A stretch of 17,809 nucleotides of DNA, taken from positions 1 to 17,809 of the forward strand of contig CAIYQH010000606.1 of assembly GCA_903928285.1 (NCBI GenBank). Reading direction: 5' to 3'. Positions 1 to 8,089 of this stretch are shown in pieces; position 1 is the first letter of the stretch; each line of letters opens with the position of its first letter. The stretch comes from an uncultured Bacteroidales bacterium (GTDB lineage: Bacteria; Bacteroidota; Bacteroidia; Bacteroidales; FEN-979). Below the pieces are notes generated by a model. It saw only the letters and a program-made list of their open reading frames with translations, made no database searches and had not been told where the DNA came from. The position numbers were made by a program, and so were the translations under genes.

Positions 1-8
1 ACATTTCG

Positions 9-16
9 TACCTTTG
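9..16 (+). promoter_or_regulatory. Bacteroidota -7 promoter element before the U32 gene
   Basis: TAccTTTG is a perfect match to the Bacteroidota -7 consensus TAnnTTTG. It ends 15 nt before the proposed TTG start at 31, which implies a very short 5' leader. The matching -33 element would lie left of the window and cannot be checked. Confidence 0.55.
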
Positions 17-30
17 TAAAAAATATCCTG

Positions 31-1266
31 TTGCAGAAAATTGAAATTACAGCCCCTGTCGGCTCCTGGGAATCGCTGACAGCCGCCATCCAGGCAGGCG
101 CCGATTCCGTATATTTCGGCGTCGGCATCCTGAACATGCGCGCCCGTTCCTCCATCAACTTCACCCTGCGCGACCTGGTTAAGATCACGCGGATCTGCCG
201 AAAACACAACATCAACAGCTATCTCACCATGAATACGGTCATCTTTGACCAGGAGGTGAAGCTGATGAAGCAGATGGTCGATTCGGCCAAAAAAAACGGG
301 GTCACCGCCCTCATCGTGTCGGATCATGCCGTCATCCAGTATGCACAATCGGTCGGGATGCCGGTACATATGTCAACCCAGACCAATATTACCAACCTGG
401 AGGCAGTAAAATACTGGTCGAAGGTTGCCGATGTGATGGTGATGGCCCGTGAACTCAGCCTTAAACAGGTTGCCGCCATTACGCGGGCCATCAAACGGCA
501 AAAGATTACCGGACCCTCGGGCAAACCGGTTCAGATCGAAATCTTTGCCCATGGCGCCCTGTGTATGGCCGTTTCGGGGAAATGCTACCTGAGCCTCGAC
601 CATTACAATGCGTCGGCAAACAGGGGCTCCTGTTACCAGCTGTGCCGCCGCCCCTACCAGGTCACCGATCCCGATACCGGAATTGAACTGGAGGTTGACA
701 ATGAATATATCATGTCGCCCAAGGATCTTTGCACCATTGGTTTCCTCGATCAGATCCTGAAGGCTGGCGTCTCCGTGCTGAAGATCGAAGGAAGGGGCCG
801 CAGTCCCGAATATGTGAAAACCGTGGTTTCCTGCTACCGCGAAGCGGTCGGTGCGATCGTTGCAGGAACTTACTCACAGGCACTGGCGGAGCAGTTGACG
901 CACAGGCTGAACACCGTCTATAACCGGGGTTTCTGGGATGGCTATTATCTTGGCCGGAAGCTGGGCGAATGGGCCGGGCAGCATGGTTCTGTTGCAACGG
1001 AACACAAGGAATATGTGGGCAAGATCACCAACTACTTCACAAGGCTGAAGGTTGCCGAGATCAAAATGGAATCGGGGTATTTAAGCCCCGGCGACAGGGT
1101 TTATATCCAGGGCCCGACCACCGGCGTGCTGGAGCTGACCCTTCCCGAAATCCGTGTTGACCTGAACCCGGTGGGAAAAACGGTAAAGGGTGAATGGTGC
1201 AGCATACCCATTGACCTGTTCCTGCGCCGGGCCGACAAAGTTTACAAGATCATTCCCGGCGAATGA
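31..1266 (+). CDS. U32-family protein (TrhP/YegQ-like, probable RNA hydroxylation Fe-S protein)
   Basis: This 411-residue protein belongs to family U32, historically called peptidases. Characterised members (TrhP/YegQ, RlhA, UbiU/UbiV) are Fe-S proteins needed for prephenate- or O2-dependent hydroxylation of tRNA, 23S rRNA or ubiquinone precursors. An N-terminal TIM-barrel-like region starts EITAPVGSWESL. The U32 signature EIFAHGALCMAVSGKC lies at about 170-185. Four cysteines at C178, C185, C201 and C205 fit the [4Fe-4S]-binding set known in the family. A C-terminal beta region (about 330-411) resembles the U32 C-terminal domain. Length is close to YegQ (about 450) and much shorter than RlhA, so a tRNA 5-hydroxyuridine role is the better guess, but substrate cannot be fixed by eye. 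The start is TTG at 31; no upstream in-frame ATG is visible, and the -7 element sits 15 nt before it. It is cytoplasmic, with no signal peptide. The PHP gene follows after 74 nt. Confidence 0.93.
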   Translation: MQKIEITAPVGSWESLTAAIQAGADSVYFGVGILNMRARSSINFTLRDLVKITRICRKHNINSYLTMNTVIFDQEVKLMKQMVDSAKKNGVTALIVSDHAVIQYAQSVGMPVHMSTQTNITNLEAVKYWSKVADVMVMARELSLKQVAAITRAIKRQKITGPSGKPVQIEIFAHGALCMAVSGKCYLSLDHYNASANRGSCYQLCRRPYQVTDPDTGIELEVDNEYIMSPKDLCTIGFLDQILKAGVSVLKIEGRGRSPEYVKTVVSCYREAVGAIVAGTYSQALAEQLTHRLNTVYNRGFWDGYYLGRKLGEWAGQHGSVATEHKEYVGKITNYFTRLKVAEIKMESGYLSPGDRVYIQGPTTGVLELTLPEIRVDLNPVGKTVKGEWCSIPIDLFLRRADKVYKIIPGE

Positions 1267-1300
1267 CCCGGTTCACCTGGTTACACCGCCTGACATTTGC

Positions 1301-1319
1301 CTGAAACAGGCTGTTTCAG
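1301..1319. promoter_or_regulatory. Perfect 9-1-9 palindrome between U32 and PHP genes
   Basis: CTGAAACAG-G-CTGTTTCAG is a perfect inverted repeat of 9 bp around one base, ending 21 nt before the PHP start codon. It lies directly after GAcaTTTG (1292-1299), one mismatch from the -7 consensus, so it would cover the transcription start like an operator. It could instead be an mRNA hairpin between the two genes. No T-run follows, so it is not a standard intrinsic terminator on this strand. Confidence 0.5.
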
Positions 1320-1340
1320 CAACAATATAAACCCTGACCG

Positions 1341-2231
1341 ATGTTATTCAACTTACATACGCATACAAAATTCAGCGACGGTGCAGGTGAACCGGAACTT
1401 TATCTGGAGGAGGCCATCCACCAGGGGTTTTCAGCCATCGGCTTCAGCGACCATTCGCCGGTACCCTTTACAAACAGCTTCGCGATCAGGGAGGAGGAGC
1501 TGATGAATTACGCCGAAACCATAAAGAAGCTGAAAATACAATACGCCAGCGGCAACCCGGGAAAACCAACCACCGACCATCGAATCAATGTCTTTCTGGG
1601 GCTCGAAATCGATTTCATCCCCGGAATTACAAGGCCCATTGCAGAGTTCAGGGAGCAGCTTTCCCTCGATTTTACCATCGGGTCGGTACATCTGGTCTGT
1701 AATTCGGACCCTGAAAATTTATGGTTTATCGACGGCCCCGAGGTTGCCACCTACGACCAGGGGCTGAACGACGTTTTCGGCGGGGATATCCGCAAGGGGG
1801 TTACCGCCTATTATAGGCAGATCCAGGAAATGGTGACCCTGCACAAACCCGCTATCATCGGCCATCTTGACAAGATCAAGATGCATAACCGCGACCGGTT
1901 TTTCTCAGAAGAGGAACCCTGGTATACGACGCTGGTCGATGAAACGCTCGATCTGGTCAAACAATCGGGATGTATCGTGGAGGTAAACACCCGCGGCCTC
2001 TATAAAAAACGATCTGAAACCCTCTTCCCCGGCCCGGCGATCCTGAAAAAGCTGCTGGCGATGAATATCCCTGTCACGGTGGCGTCGGACGCCCACAAAC
2101 CGCATGAGCTATCCCTGCTTTTTGCCGAAACCAAAGCCTTTTTAACATATCTCGGGTTCCGCGACATCATGAATTTAACACCGGCAGGCTGGGAAACCGT
2201 ATCTTTAAATTCATTCTTATGTTCGAAATAA
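1341..2231 (+). CDS. PHP-domain phosphoesterase, histidinol-phosphatase (HisJ/HisK) family
   Basis: This 296-residue cytoplasmic protein has the full PHP metal-binding set: HTH at H6/H8, SDG with D13, SDH at H38, GLEIDF with E89, GSVH at H117, GHLDK at H175, and SDAH with D250/H252. These ligate a trinuclear metal centre that hydrolyses phosphate monoesters. Length (about 270-300) and the GFSDHSP and GSVHL motifs fit the HisJ/HisK histidinol-phosphate phosphatase subfamily, which catalyses the penultimate step of histidine synthesis. No other his genes are present in the window, and many Bacteroidota carry HisB, so the real substrate may differ. The start is ATG at 1341, 21 nt after a perfect palindrome. 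Its 3' end overlaps the GNAT gene by 13 nt in another frame, indicating co-transcription. Confidence 0.9.
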   Translation: MLFNLHTHTKFSDGAGEPELYLEEAIHQGFSAIGFSDHSPVPFTNSFAIREEELMNYAETIKKLKIQYASGNPGKPTTDHRINVFLGLEIDFIPGITRPIAEFREQLSLDFTIGSVHLVCNSDPENLWFIDGPEVATYDQGLNDVFGGDIRKGVTAYYRQIQEMVTLHKPAIIGHLDKIKMHNRDRFFSEEEPWYTTLVDETLDLVKQSGCIVEVNTRGLYKKRSETLFPGPAILKKLLAMNIPVTVASDAHKPHELSLLFAETKAFLTYLGFRDIMNLTPAGWETVSLNSFLCSK

Positions 2232-2644
2232 AAAGATTTTCCTTCCGGGATAATGAGCTGGCGGAAATAGCAAACGGCATCCGTAAAAAAGTTTTCGTCG
2301 AGGAGCAGGGCGTTGATCCGAACCTAGAGTACGACCATGAGGAGGAGTCGCACCATTACCTGCTGCTGCTGGGCGAAAAGCCCCTGGCCACCGCCCGCTG
2401 GCGCGAAACAGAAAAGGGGATCAAGCTGGAACGGTTCGCGGTCATCCCCGGCTTCCGCAACCGCGGCATAGGCGAGATCATCCTCAAAGAGCTCCTGCAT
2501 GATGTGATCCCGCTGGAAAAACCAATCTACCTCCATTCGCAGGTAAGAGCTGTTCCGTTTTACGAAAGAAACGGCTTTCACATGGTTGGCGGGCAATTCA
2601 CCGAGGCGGGAATCGATCATTTCCTGATGCAATATCCCGATTGA
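2219..2644 (+). CDS. GNAT family N-acetyltransferase (ElaA/YjcF-like)
   Basis: This 141-residue single-domain protein has a GNAT fold. IRKKVFVEEQGV (about 21-32) is typical of the ElaA/YjcF-like branch. Motif A, RFAVIPGFRNRGIG (about 72-85), supplies the acetyl-CoA pyrophosphate loop R-N-R-G-I-G. LHSQVRAVPFYERNGF (about 105-120) is the usual motif B region. It transfers an acetyl group from acetyl-CoA to an unknown amine; the substrate cannot be read from sequence. It starts at ATG 2219 within the last 13 nt of the PHP gene, so translation is probably coupled. It is the last gene of this rightward group. Confidence 0.92.
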   Translation: MFEIKRFSFRDNELAEIANGIRKKVFVEEQGVDPNLEYDHEEESHHYLLLLGEKPLATARWRETEKGIKLERFAVIPGFRNRGIGEIILKELLHDVIPLEKPIYLHSQVRAVPFYERNGFHMVGGQFTEAGIDHFLMQYPD

Positions 2645-2730
2645 TCAGGGTTTTGAAAGGTTGTTCCAAGGTAATTTTTTCGTTTTTCCGTTTTCATCAG
2701 AATCCTGTTCCCACATCAATGATTTTAATA

Positions 2731-2818
2731 TAACCACAAAGTTCACAATGATTTACACAAAGGCCACAATGAGATTCTTTGTGTTTATTGTTCCTCCATT
2801 GTGTCATTGTGGTTAAAT
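2731..2818. repeat. AACCACAA-type dispersed repeat forming an imperfect dyad
   Basis: The left arm at 2731-2750 (TAACCACAAAGTTCACAATG) and right arm at about 2796-2818 are imperfect inverted repeats. An inner perfect 8-bp stem ACACAAAG/CTTTGTGT (2755-2762 / 2777-2784) lies between them. The reverse complement of 2801-2818 matches 7221-7238 exactly over 18 nt on the other side of the large gene. Similar AACCACAAAG-type intergenic repeats are, from memory, widespread in Bacteroidota; their function is unknown. Confidence 0.7.
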
Positions 2819-2911
2819 TTTAACCTAACCTCTGAAATTTAACCAGTCAGCTGTACTGGAAAAGCTTTCATATTTTTATCCCTGATGAGCAAATTTTTAC
2901 CGATTCTGGTT

Positions 2912-2919
2912 TATCTTTG
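2912..2919 (+). promoter_or_regulatory. -7 promoter element of the T9SS substrate gene
   Basis: TAtcTTTG is a perfect TAnnTTTG -7 element, ending 20 nt before the ATG at 2939. No clear TTTG -33 element is seen about 20 nt upstream. Confidence 0.6.
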
Positions 2920-2938
2920 TTAGACCAACATATTTCCC

Positions 2939-5900
2939 ATGAACCCCTATATAAAAAGTACAGCGTTACTGATGATCTTCCTTTCATCAGTTGTTATTGT
3001 CATATCTCCCTGTACCGCCCAGCAAACGACATCCCTGCTTACTGAAAGTTTCGAAACCGGTTCGGGCGCAACTCCTCCGTCGGGTTGGGTCATCGAACAG
3101 GTTACCGGGACCATCCCTGGGATCACCTTTGTAAGCAACTCTGCAAATCCCGCGATCAGTGCAGCTTTCGACGGGAGTAGGTTTGTCAGGTACAACTCCT
3201 TCAACATCGCAGGCGGCTCCACGCGCCTGAAATTTACAACAGCCCTTACCACGACCGGTCATGCCAATGTCCTGGTCGATTTCGGCTGGTATGAAGATCC
3301 GGGAAGTGCAGCCTCCAACGATATGGTGGAGGTACAATGGTCGCTGAACGGCACCACCTGGACCACCGCCGGAACTTTTTACAGGTACAACGCCCTTGCC
3401 GGCTGGAAACTGAAACACCAGTGGCTCCCTGCAGGGGCCAGCAACAAGCCCGCGGTATATGTGGCTTTCCTGTTTACCTCGGCCAACGGCAACAACTGCG
3501 CGCTCGACCTGGTGCACGTTTCCTGCGCCACATCGCTTACTGCCGCAGTTCTAAGCGGCTATGTCAGGGATGTGAATACACTGGTGCCTGTTGCCGGGGC
3601 GGTTACATCGTCGGGCGCAGTCACCGACACCTCCCGGCCGGATGGATTCTATGCCCTGTACGGCCTGGCAGCAGGGGCTGTCACGCTCTTTTGCAACGCC
3701 GGATGTTACACGCCCAATGCCCTGTTGGCGACCCTTACAGCCGGGATTGTCAACACCACCGACATTTCGATGCTGCCCGCACCTGTATTCACAGGCATTA
3801 TCACCGACGGCTGCACAGGCGCCCCGGTTGCAGGGGCGGTTGTGAGCCTCTTTTTCGGAGGGGCGAACACCGCCATGACCAACAGCGGCGGTTTTTTCCT
3901 GATGCCCTGTATCTCCAATACAGGCGTGCAAACGGTAACAATCAGCAAAACAGGATACGACACCTGGGCGGGAACCTTCACCTTCGTGCCCAACACGACC
4001 ACCACATTCAATACAGCCCTGTACTGCGCTGCCAATCCTCCCGGCGCCGTTACGGCAGCATTGAACATCCCGGCAAATCCGACGGCCGTAAACCTCGTCT
4101 GGAGTGCGCCGCAGGGCAATTACCAGCTGATCTATGACGATGGTTCCCCCGAAGATTTTTCAGTTTGGGCCACGGCCGGGAACCTGGATGCCGTGAAGTT
4201 CACACCATTGGGATGGCCGGTCACCATCAACGGGGGGACCCTGCATATCGGAAAATCTACCGATTATCAGGCCAATGCCCAGCCGCTGCAGGGTTTTACC
4301 CTGTTGGCGTGCAAAGCCGACGGGCCCGGGGGAACACCCGGTACCCTTCTTGACAGCACGACGGTCACCCCGACGTCGTTCGGCTGGGTCAGCTTTACCT
4401 TTGCCTCGCCCATCGTGCTGAACTCCGGCGAATTCTACCTGGAGATGAAACAGGGCGGCACACCGCCCCATGCCTGCGGGATCGGAATTGATACCACAAG
4501 TTCGCAGCTGCGCAGCTGGTCGAGGTTTGTAAACGGCAGCGGCCCATGGCTCCCGGCATCGCACAACTTCATGATCCGTGCCACTGTTAATGGCACGGGT
4601 GGCCCGGTATTGCTGGACAACCCCGCCTTCACCCCATCGTACCATGCCTGGCGGCTGGTGCAGGGACAGGAGAGTAATGCGGCTTCCTGGATTTCCATAT
4701 ACACCGGCAATGCCGGCACCTGTAGCGACAACAGCTGGCCCACGCTTCCGTCGGCTCCCTACCGGTGGGCCGTCAGGGCCGTTTACCCGCCGGGGACCCG
4801 GCTTTCACCTCCATCCTTCTCCAATGTCCTTGGAAAAGATTATACCGCCACCGTGACCATCCAGTCAACCTCTGATTGCAATAAATGCGGTAAGAACTCT
4901 GATGTCCGCCTGACCAACGCCACCTATCCCGATACGATCTATATGATCCATCTCGACAGCCTCGGCCACGGGCAGCGCTCCGGCATCTGGAAAGGCATTT
5001 ACGACCTCAGTTATTCCCTGTTTTCGTGCCTGACGGTAACCCAGAACAACATCCATGTAAACGGCGATACGACCCTTGTCTTTACCGTAACGGAGGCAAA
5101 ACCCCCTGTAACCGGGCTGTCGATAAACAACCAGAGCCTGCTGGCAACCTGGTACGCACCCAAGGTGGTTTCCGATTATTTCTTTGAAAACTGGTCAAGC
5201 GGCAGTTTTGCCACCAACCAGTGGACGGTAAACGGCGGGAACAACTGGCAGATATCAGGCACCATCGGAAACCCGGCTCCTTCGGCAATCTTCAGCGCGA
5301 CACCGCAATGTACCAACTGCGGTCAATACCTGACAAGCAGAACGATCAGCGCCATTTCGGCGCCGACGATCCACCTGGCTTATGATATCTACCTGGATAA
5401 CTTCGGAACCACCAATATCAATGCCATGGCGGTGGAGCTGTGGAACGGCACCACCTGGTCGGTTCTGAAAACATACGACAACCTGTCGGGCAGCATCCCC
5501 TGGACCTCTGAAAACCTCGATATCACCACCCCTGCCGCCAATCACGATCTCAAGATCCGTTTTCATGCTTCCAGTGTCAACACCGCTGATATCAATGAAT
5601 GGGCTTTAGACAACATCAGGATTTACGGGAGCGAGAATTTCGCCACCAACCCACACTGTTTTTATGGATATTCGGTGTACATCAATAACACGCAGGCGAC
5701 CTTCGTTACCGACACCTTGTTCCATATCCCGCCGCAGCAGGTGATCTTCGGGCATCCCTACCAGCTTTGCGTCCAGGCTATTTACTTCGGGGGAGTCGCA
5801 CCCGCCGTCTGCGACACCTTTACGGCGAAATTCCTGTATCCGCCGAAAAACCTCCTGGTAACTCCGCTGGAATGTACAGCCCATCTCACCTGGGAGAAGC

Positions 5901-7168
5901 CCGACGATCCCGTAGCCCTCACAGCCCTCACCGGCTATGACATTTACCGGGATAACACCTTCATTCACTACAACAACCATCCCGATTCGCTGAGTTATTA
6001 CGACATGAGCCTCAGTCCGGGGATTTACCGCTATGGCGTCAGGGCAAAATACAACCTTGCCGTATATGGTTTCCCGGGACAGACCGGTGCATCGCTCATC
6101 CTGCCCGATACCGGTCCCGATACCGTGCATTGCGGTTTTCCGATGCCATTCCATGATGGTTTTGACCAGGGAAATTTCTCCTATCATAACTGGAGTTTTG
6201 ATCCAAACCAGGGCAACTGGGGGATCAGCAATTTTTTCAAAACCGACGCCCCTTTTGCCGATTTCAGCTGGCAACCGGTCAGGGCCAACTACAGCTACGC
6301 CCTGGGAAGTGACTACATTGACGCCTTTAACTGGAAATGCGCCTCCATCTGGCTCGACTTCGACTATAAGCTGGCCGATCACAATGCCACAGGCGACGAA
6401 AAGCTGAAGGCGGAGGCGTGGTACGACAACAGCTGGCACCTGCTCAAAGAACTTGCCAACAACGGTTCGGTTAACTGGACAACGCTGCATCTCGCTCTTC
6501 CCGGGGCGGCAGACCAGGCATTAAAAATAAGATTTGTTGCCTATGGCGTCAATTCGGGCGACATCCTGCACTGGTATATCGACAATATCAATGTTTACGG
6601 GATTTGTACTCCTCCCCTGGCGCTTACCTTCAACATGAACGGACAAACGGCCAACCTTTCTTGGACCGCCCCGGCCTGCAGCGGCGCATCAGGTCCGGCC
6701 GGCTATAATGTTTATCGTACAGGTCCTGCCGGCGTGCCACCCTTCGTACTGAGAAATCCATCCCTGGTTACAGCGACCGCCTATTCCGACAATACCGGCC
6801 CGGGGGCTGGCGGCACCTACTATTACTACGTAACCGCCGTTTCCGATGATCCAACATCGCAGGCACCCCTGTGTGAATCGGCGGGAAGCGATACCATCGT
6901 GGTGAATACCGTTGGTATTCCGGCAAACTCCGGCAGTTATATGAAGATCTATCCCAACCCCGCAACCGGGATGGTGCATGTTGAATCAGACCGGAACATC
7001 CTGCGTCTTCAAATTCTGAATTACGAGGGTAAAACCGTGGCTGTGATTAAGGAGCCAGTTTCAACTACCCTGAACATGGATGTTTCGGCGTATCCGCCCG
7101 GGGTTTACGTTTTCAGGGTAACCGACCTGCTGACGACCAAAACAGTAAAGGAGGTGATTGCACACTAA
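2939..7168 (+). CDS. Large secreted multidomain protein, T9SS type A sorting domain
   Basis: This 1409-residue exported protein has a Sec signal peptide at 1-27 with cleavage after CTA; P24 before C25 argues against a lipoprotein. Modules, approximately in order: jelly-roll (choice-of-anchor-J/MAM-like) 33-195, opening LLTESFETG; two carboxypeptidase-regulatory-like Ig modules at 204-281 and 282-362, each with a P-V-A-G-A-V motif; a beta-sandwich opening YDDGSPED at 399-555; Fn3-like segments; a second jelly-roll 746-897; a Fn3 pair to about 1045; a third jelly-roll 1067-1222, ending in an IDNINVYG-type strand; another Fn3; and the T9SS C-terminal domain 1335-1409, opening YMKIYPNP and containing GVYVFRV. 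It should cross the outer membrane by T9SS and be anchored or released after C-terminal cleavage. No catalytic domain is seen, so a surface-binding or adhesin role is inferred. It appears monocistronic, with its own -7 element, and is bracketed by inverted repeats. Several D-S/T-(I/L/V/T) sites match the Bacteroidota O-glycosylation motif. Confidence 0.93.
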   Translation: MNPYIKSTALLMIFLSSVVIVISPCTAQQTTSLLTESFETGSGATPPSGWVIEQVTGTIPGITFVSNSANPAISAAFDGSRFVRYNSFNIAGGSTRLKFTTALTTTGHANVLVDFGWYEDPGSAASNDMVEVQWSLNGTTWTTAGTFYRYNALAGWKLKHQWLPAGASNKPAVYVAFLFTSANGNNCALDLVHVSCATSLTAAVLSGYVRDVNTLVPVAGAVTSSGAVTDTSRPDGFYALYGLAAGAVTLFCNAGCYTPNALLATLTAGIVNTTDISMLPAPVFTGIITDGCTGAPVAGAVVSLFFGGANTAMTNSGGFFLMPCISNTGVQTVTISKTGYDTWAGTFTFVPNTTTTFNTALYCAANPPGAVTAALNIPANPTAVNLVWSAPQGNYQLIYDDGSPEDFSVWATAGNLDAVKFTPLGWPVTINGGTLHIGKSTDYQANAQPLQGFTLLACKADGPGGTPGTLLDSTTVTPTSFGWVSFTFASPIVLNSGEFYLEMKQGGTPPHACGIGIDTTSSQLRSWSRFVNGSGPWLPASHNFMIRATVNGTGGPVLLDNPAFTPSYHAWRLVQGQESNAASWISIYTGNAGTCSDNSWPTLPSAPYRWAVRAVYPPGTRLSPPSFSNVLGKDYTATVTIQSTSDCNKCGKNSDVRLTNATYPDTIYMIHLDSLGHGQRSGIWKGIYDLSYSLFSCLTVTQNNIHVNGDTTLVFTVTEAKPPVTGLSINNQSLLATWYAPKVVSDYFFENWSSGSFATNQWTVNGGNNWQISGTIGNPAPSAIFSATPQCTNCGQYLTSRTISAISAPTIHLAYDIYLDNFGTTNINAMAVELWNGTTWSVLKTYDNLSGSIPWTSENLDITTPAANHDLKIRFHASSVNTADINEWALDNIRIYGSENFATNPHCFYGYSVYINNTQATFVTDTLFHIPPQQVIFGHPYQLCVQAIYFGGVAPAVCDTFTAKFLYPPKNLLVTPLECTAHLTWEKPDDPVALTALTGYDIYRDNTFIHYNNHPDSLSYYDMSLSPGIYRYGVRAKYNLAVYGFPGQTGASLILPDTGPDTVHCGFPMPFHDGFDQGNFSYHNWSFDPNQGNWGISNFFKTDAPFADFSWQPVRANYSYALGSDYIDAFNWKCASIWLDFDYKLADHNATGDEKLKAEAWYDNSWHLLKELANNGSVNWTTLHLALPGAADQALKIRFVAYGVNSGDILHWYIDNINVYGICTPPLALTFNMNGQTANLSWTAPACSGASGPAGYNVYRTGPAGVPPFVLRNPSLVTATAYSDNTGPGAGGTYYYYVTAVSDDPTSQAPLCESAGSDTIVVNTVGIPANSGSYMKIYPNPATGMVHVESDRNILRLQILNYEGKTVAVIKEPVSTTLNMDVSAYPPGVYVFRVTDLLTTKTVKEVIAH

Positions 7169-7220
7169 CCTGGAAATACATCCCTTTAAAAGTCTGGTTC
7201 AATTTCAAAACTGAATCAAT

Positions 7221-7262
7221 ATTTAACCACAATGACACCATGAAGGCACAAAGGGCACAAGG
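7221..7262. repeat. Second copy of the AACCACAA-type dispersed repeat
   Basis: The sequence starts ATTTAACCACAATGACAC and continues with GGCACAAAGGGCACAAGG-type units. Its first 18 nt (7221-7238) are the exact reverse complement of 2801-2818, and similarity continues imperfectly for about 8 nt. It lies in the 134-nt gap between the convergent T9SS gene and the small membrane-protein gene. No strong intrinsic terminator is visible in that gap; a 6-bp GGTTCA/TGAATC stem at 7196-7217 lacks a T-run. Confidence 0.7.
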
Positions 7263-7302
7263 TATCGCCTAGTGAACATTGTGCATATCATTAATCCCTA
7301 TT

Positions 7303-7740
7303 CTACCTGGCAAACAGCAGTATCAGCGTGGTTAACCCAAAGGCGACGGTTCCGCAACCGAGGGCGATCATCCACTTTTTCTGCCTGGATACCTCGGTGT
7401 TCAGTTGCCCTATTTTCACAGTCTGGTCATTGGCGATCCCCTTCATCTGGCTCAGCGACAACCGAAGGCTTTTAATCTCCCGCTGGTTTACCGTGTCAAC
7501 AGCAACCCAGGTTTTGTTTTCCCGGGTGAGGAGATCGATCATGTTTTTTAAGGTGTCCCGCTGGGCCTTACAGAGATCGAATTGCAGAAAGATGTCGTTG
7601 CTGCCCCTGATGATTTCCATTGGCACTTCAACATAGGGCTTCCCGTCCTTACCTATTTTGATGGGAGAGGACGTATTCTGTGTAAATCCTGTAAGCGGTA
7701 CTATCAGGCACAGTGCGCATGCGTAAACGAAACTTTTCAT
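7303..7740 (-). CDS. Small exported coiled-coil protein with C-terminal membrane anchor (unknown)
   Basis: This 145-residue protein is not recognised. It has an N-terminal signal sequence (1-20, probable cut before Q21), a polar segment containing KIGKDGKPYVEVP (28-40), a heptad-rich helical region from about 52 to 120, and a C-terminal membrane helix at 123-143 ending in a short basic tail (FAR). The predicted form is a periplasmic coiled coil held in the inner membrane by its C-terminus. No lipobox is convincing. Its ATG start lies 92 nt inside the upstream gene in a different frame, so the two are almost certainly co-expressed. Possible roles include a phage lysis (spanin-like) component or a housekeeping envelope pair; neither can be proved here. 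Its stop faces the T9SS gene across the repeat-bearing gap. Confidence 0.8.
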   Translation of the reverse strand: MKSFVYACALCLIVPLTGFTQNTSSPIKIGKDGKPYVEVPMEIIRGSNDIFLQFDLCKAQRDTLKNMIDLLTRENKTWVAVDTVNQREIKSLRLSLSQMKGIANDQTVKIGQLNTEVSRQKKWMIALGCGTVAFGLTTLILLFAR

Positions 7741-8026
7741 AAGTGGCGTTTAATCTGTTATATGCATTGACTTGATATTGAAATTCAAGATCCCGGTTGG
7801 CCAGCACAGTGCACAGGCTGTCGTATTGCTGTTTGTGTTTTGTGCTGTCGCTGATCCGTTTATTTTCGACGGCCTTAAGCCTGTTTTGGATTTGCGTATT
7901 AAACGCATCGTTAGGAACCGGGGGTTTGAGTTTCCAGACAATGAAGCCCGTTGCAGCCATTGCTGCAATCAAAACAACGACATAGAGCCAGGTCGTTGTT
8001 TTGCTGCCGGTGTTTGTATCAGCCAT
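7649..8026 (-). CDS. Small membrane-anchored coiled-coil protein (i-spanin-like topology, unknown)
   Basis: This 125-residue protein has a short cytoplasmic N-terminus (MADTNTGSKT), one strong membrane helix at 13-33, and a periplasmic helical region (about 40-105) rich in Q, N, K, R and E and likely to form a coiled coil. There is no cleavable signal peptide. This N-in, C-out design is that of phage inner-membrane spanins (Rz), but it is also common in unrelated envelope proteins. The gene has a near-ideal Bacteroidota promoter at 8058-8089, giving a leader of about 25 nt. Its last 92 nt overlap the start of the downstream small gene, shifted by one frame, as in Rz/Rz1-type pairs. No other phage gene is present nearby. 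Existence of the gene is well supported by promoter, overlap and topology; function is not known. Confidence 0.8.
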   Translation of the reverse strand: MADTNTGSKTTTWLYVVVLIAAMAATGFIVWKLKPPVPNDAFNTQIQNRLKAVENKRISDSTKHKQQYDSLCTVLANRDLEFQYQVNAYNRLNATYEKFRLRMRTVPDSTAYRIYTEYVLSHQNR

Positions 8027-8057
8027 ATCGATTAAGAGTTTAATCTGAAGTACCTTA

Positions 8058-8089
8058 CAAACATAAGAATAAAAACAGGAAAAGGCAAA
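8058..8089 (-). promoter_or_regulatory. Consensus promoter of the small membrane-gene pair
   Basis: Read on the minus strand, TTTG (8089-8086) is followed after 20 nt by TAtgTTTG (8065-8058). This matches the Bacteroidota TTTG-N(19-21)-TAnnTTTG promoter exactly. The -7 element ends 31 nt before the ATG at 8026. It is the best promoter in the window and faces away from dnaG. Confidence 0.75.

Larger units (their letters stand above)
2645..2938. other. AT-rich noncoding region with dispersed repeat and promoter
   Basis: This 294-nt gap has no convincing coding potential. Its left part shows no terminator with a clean T-run. The middle (2731-2818) holds AACCACAA-type repeats in inverted orientation with an inner hairpin. 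The right end carries the -7 element of the T9SS gene. A weak CCAGT/ACTGG dyad lies at 2843-2859. Confidence 0.7.

Noticed and set aside
2755..2784. Hairpin as an intrinsic terminator after the GNAT gene
   Set aside because: The 8-bp stem has a 14-nt loop and no proper T-run; it belongs to the dispersed repeat.
3337..4137. 266-codon plus-strand frame overlapping the T9SS gene
   Set aside because: It is rich in R, H, C and Q as expected of a shifted frame of a GC-rich gene; the main frame carries clear domains.
5606..6490. 294-codon open frame on the minus strand inside the T9SS gene
   Set aside because: It is antisense to well-defined jelly-roll and Fn3 domains, has no recognisable motif, and reflects the GC-rich codon pattern of the sense gene.
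7147..7158. AAAGGAGGTGAT, a full-length match to an ideal Shine-Dalgarno sequence, at the end of the T9SS gene
   Set aside because: It encodes part of the sorting domain, and only an 18-codon TTG-started frame follows, so it looks coincidental.
7303..8026. One frameshifted gene split into two small frames
   Set aside because: Each frame has its own start and distinct membrane topology, and the 92-nt overlap encodes plausible sequence in both frames, so two genes fit better.
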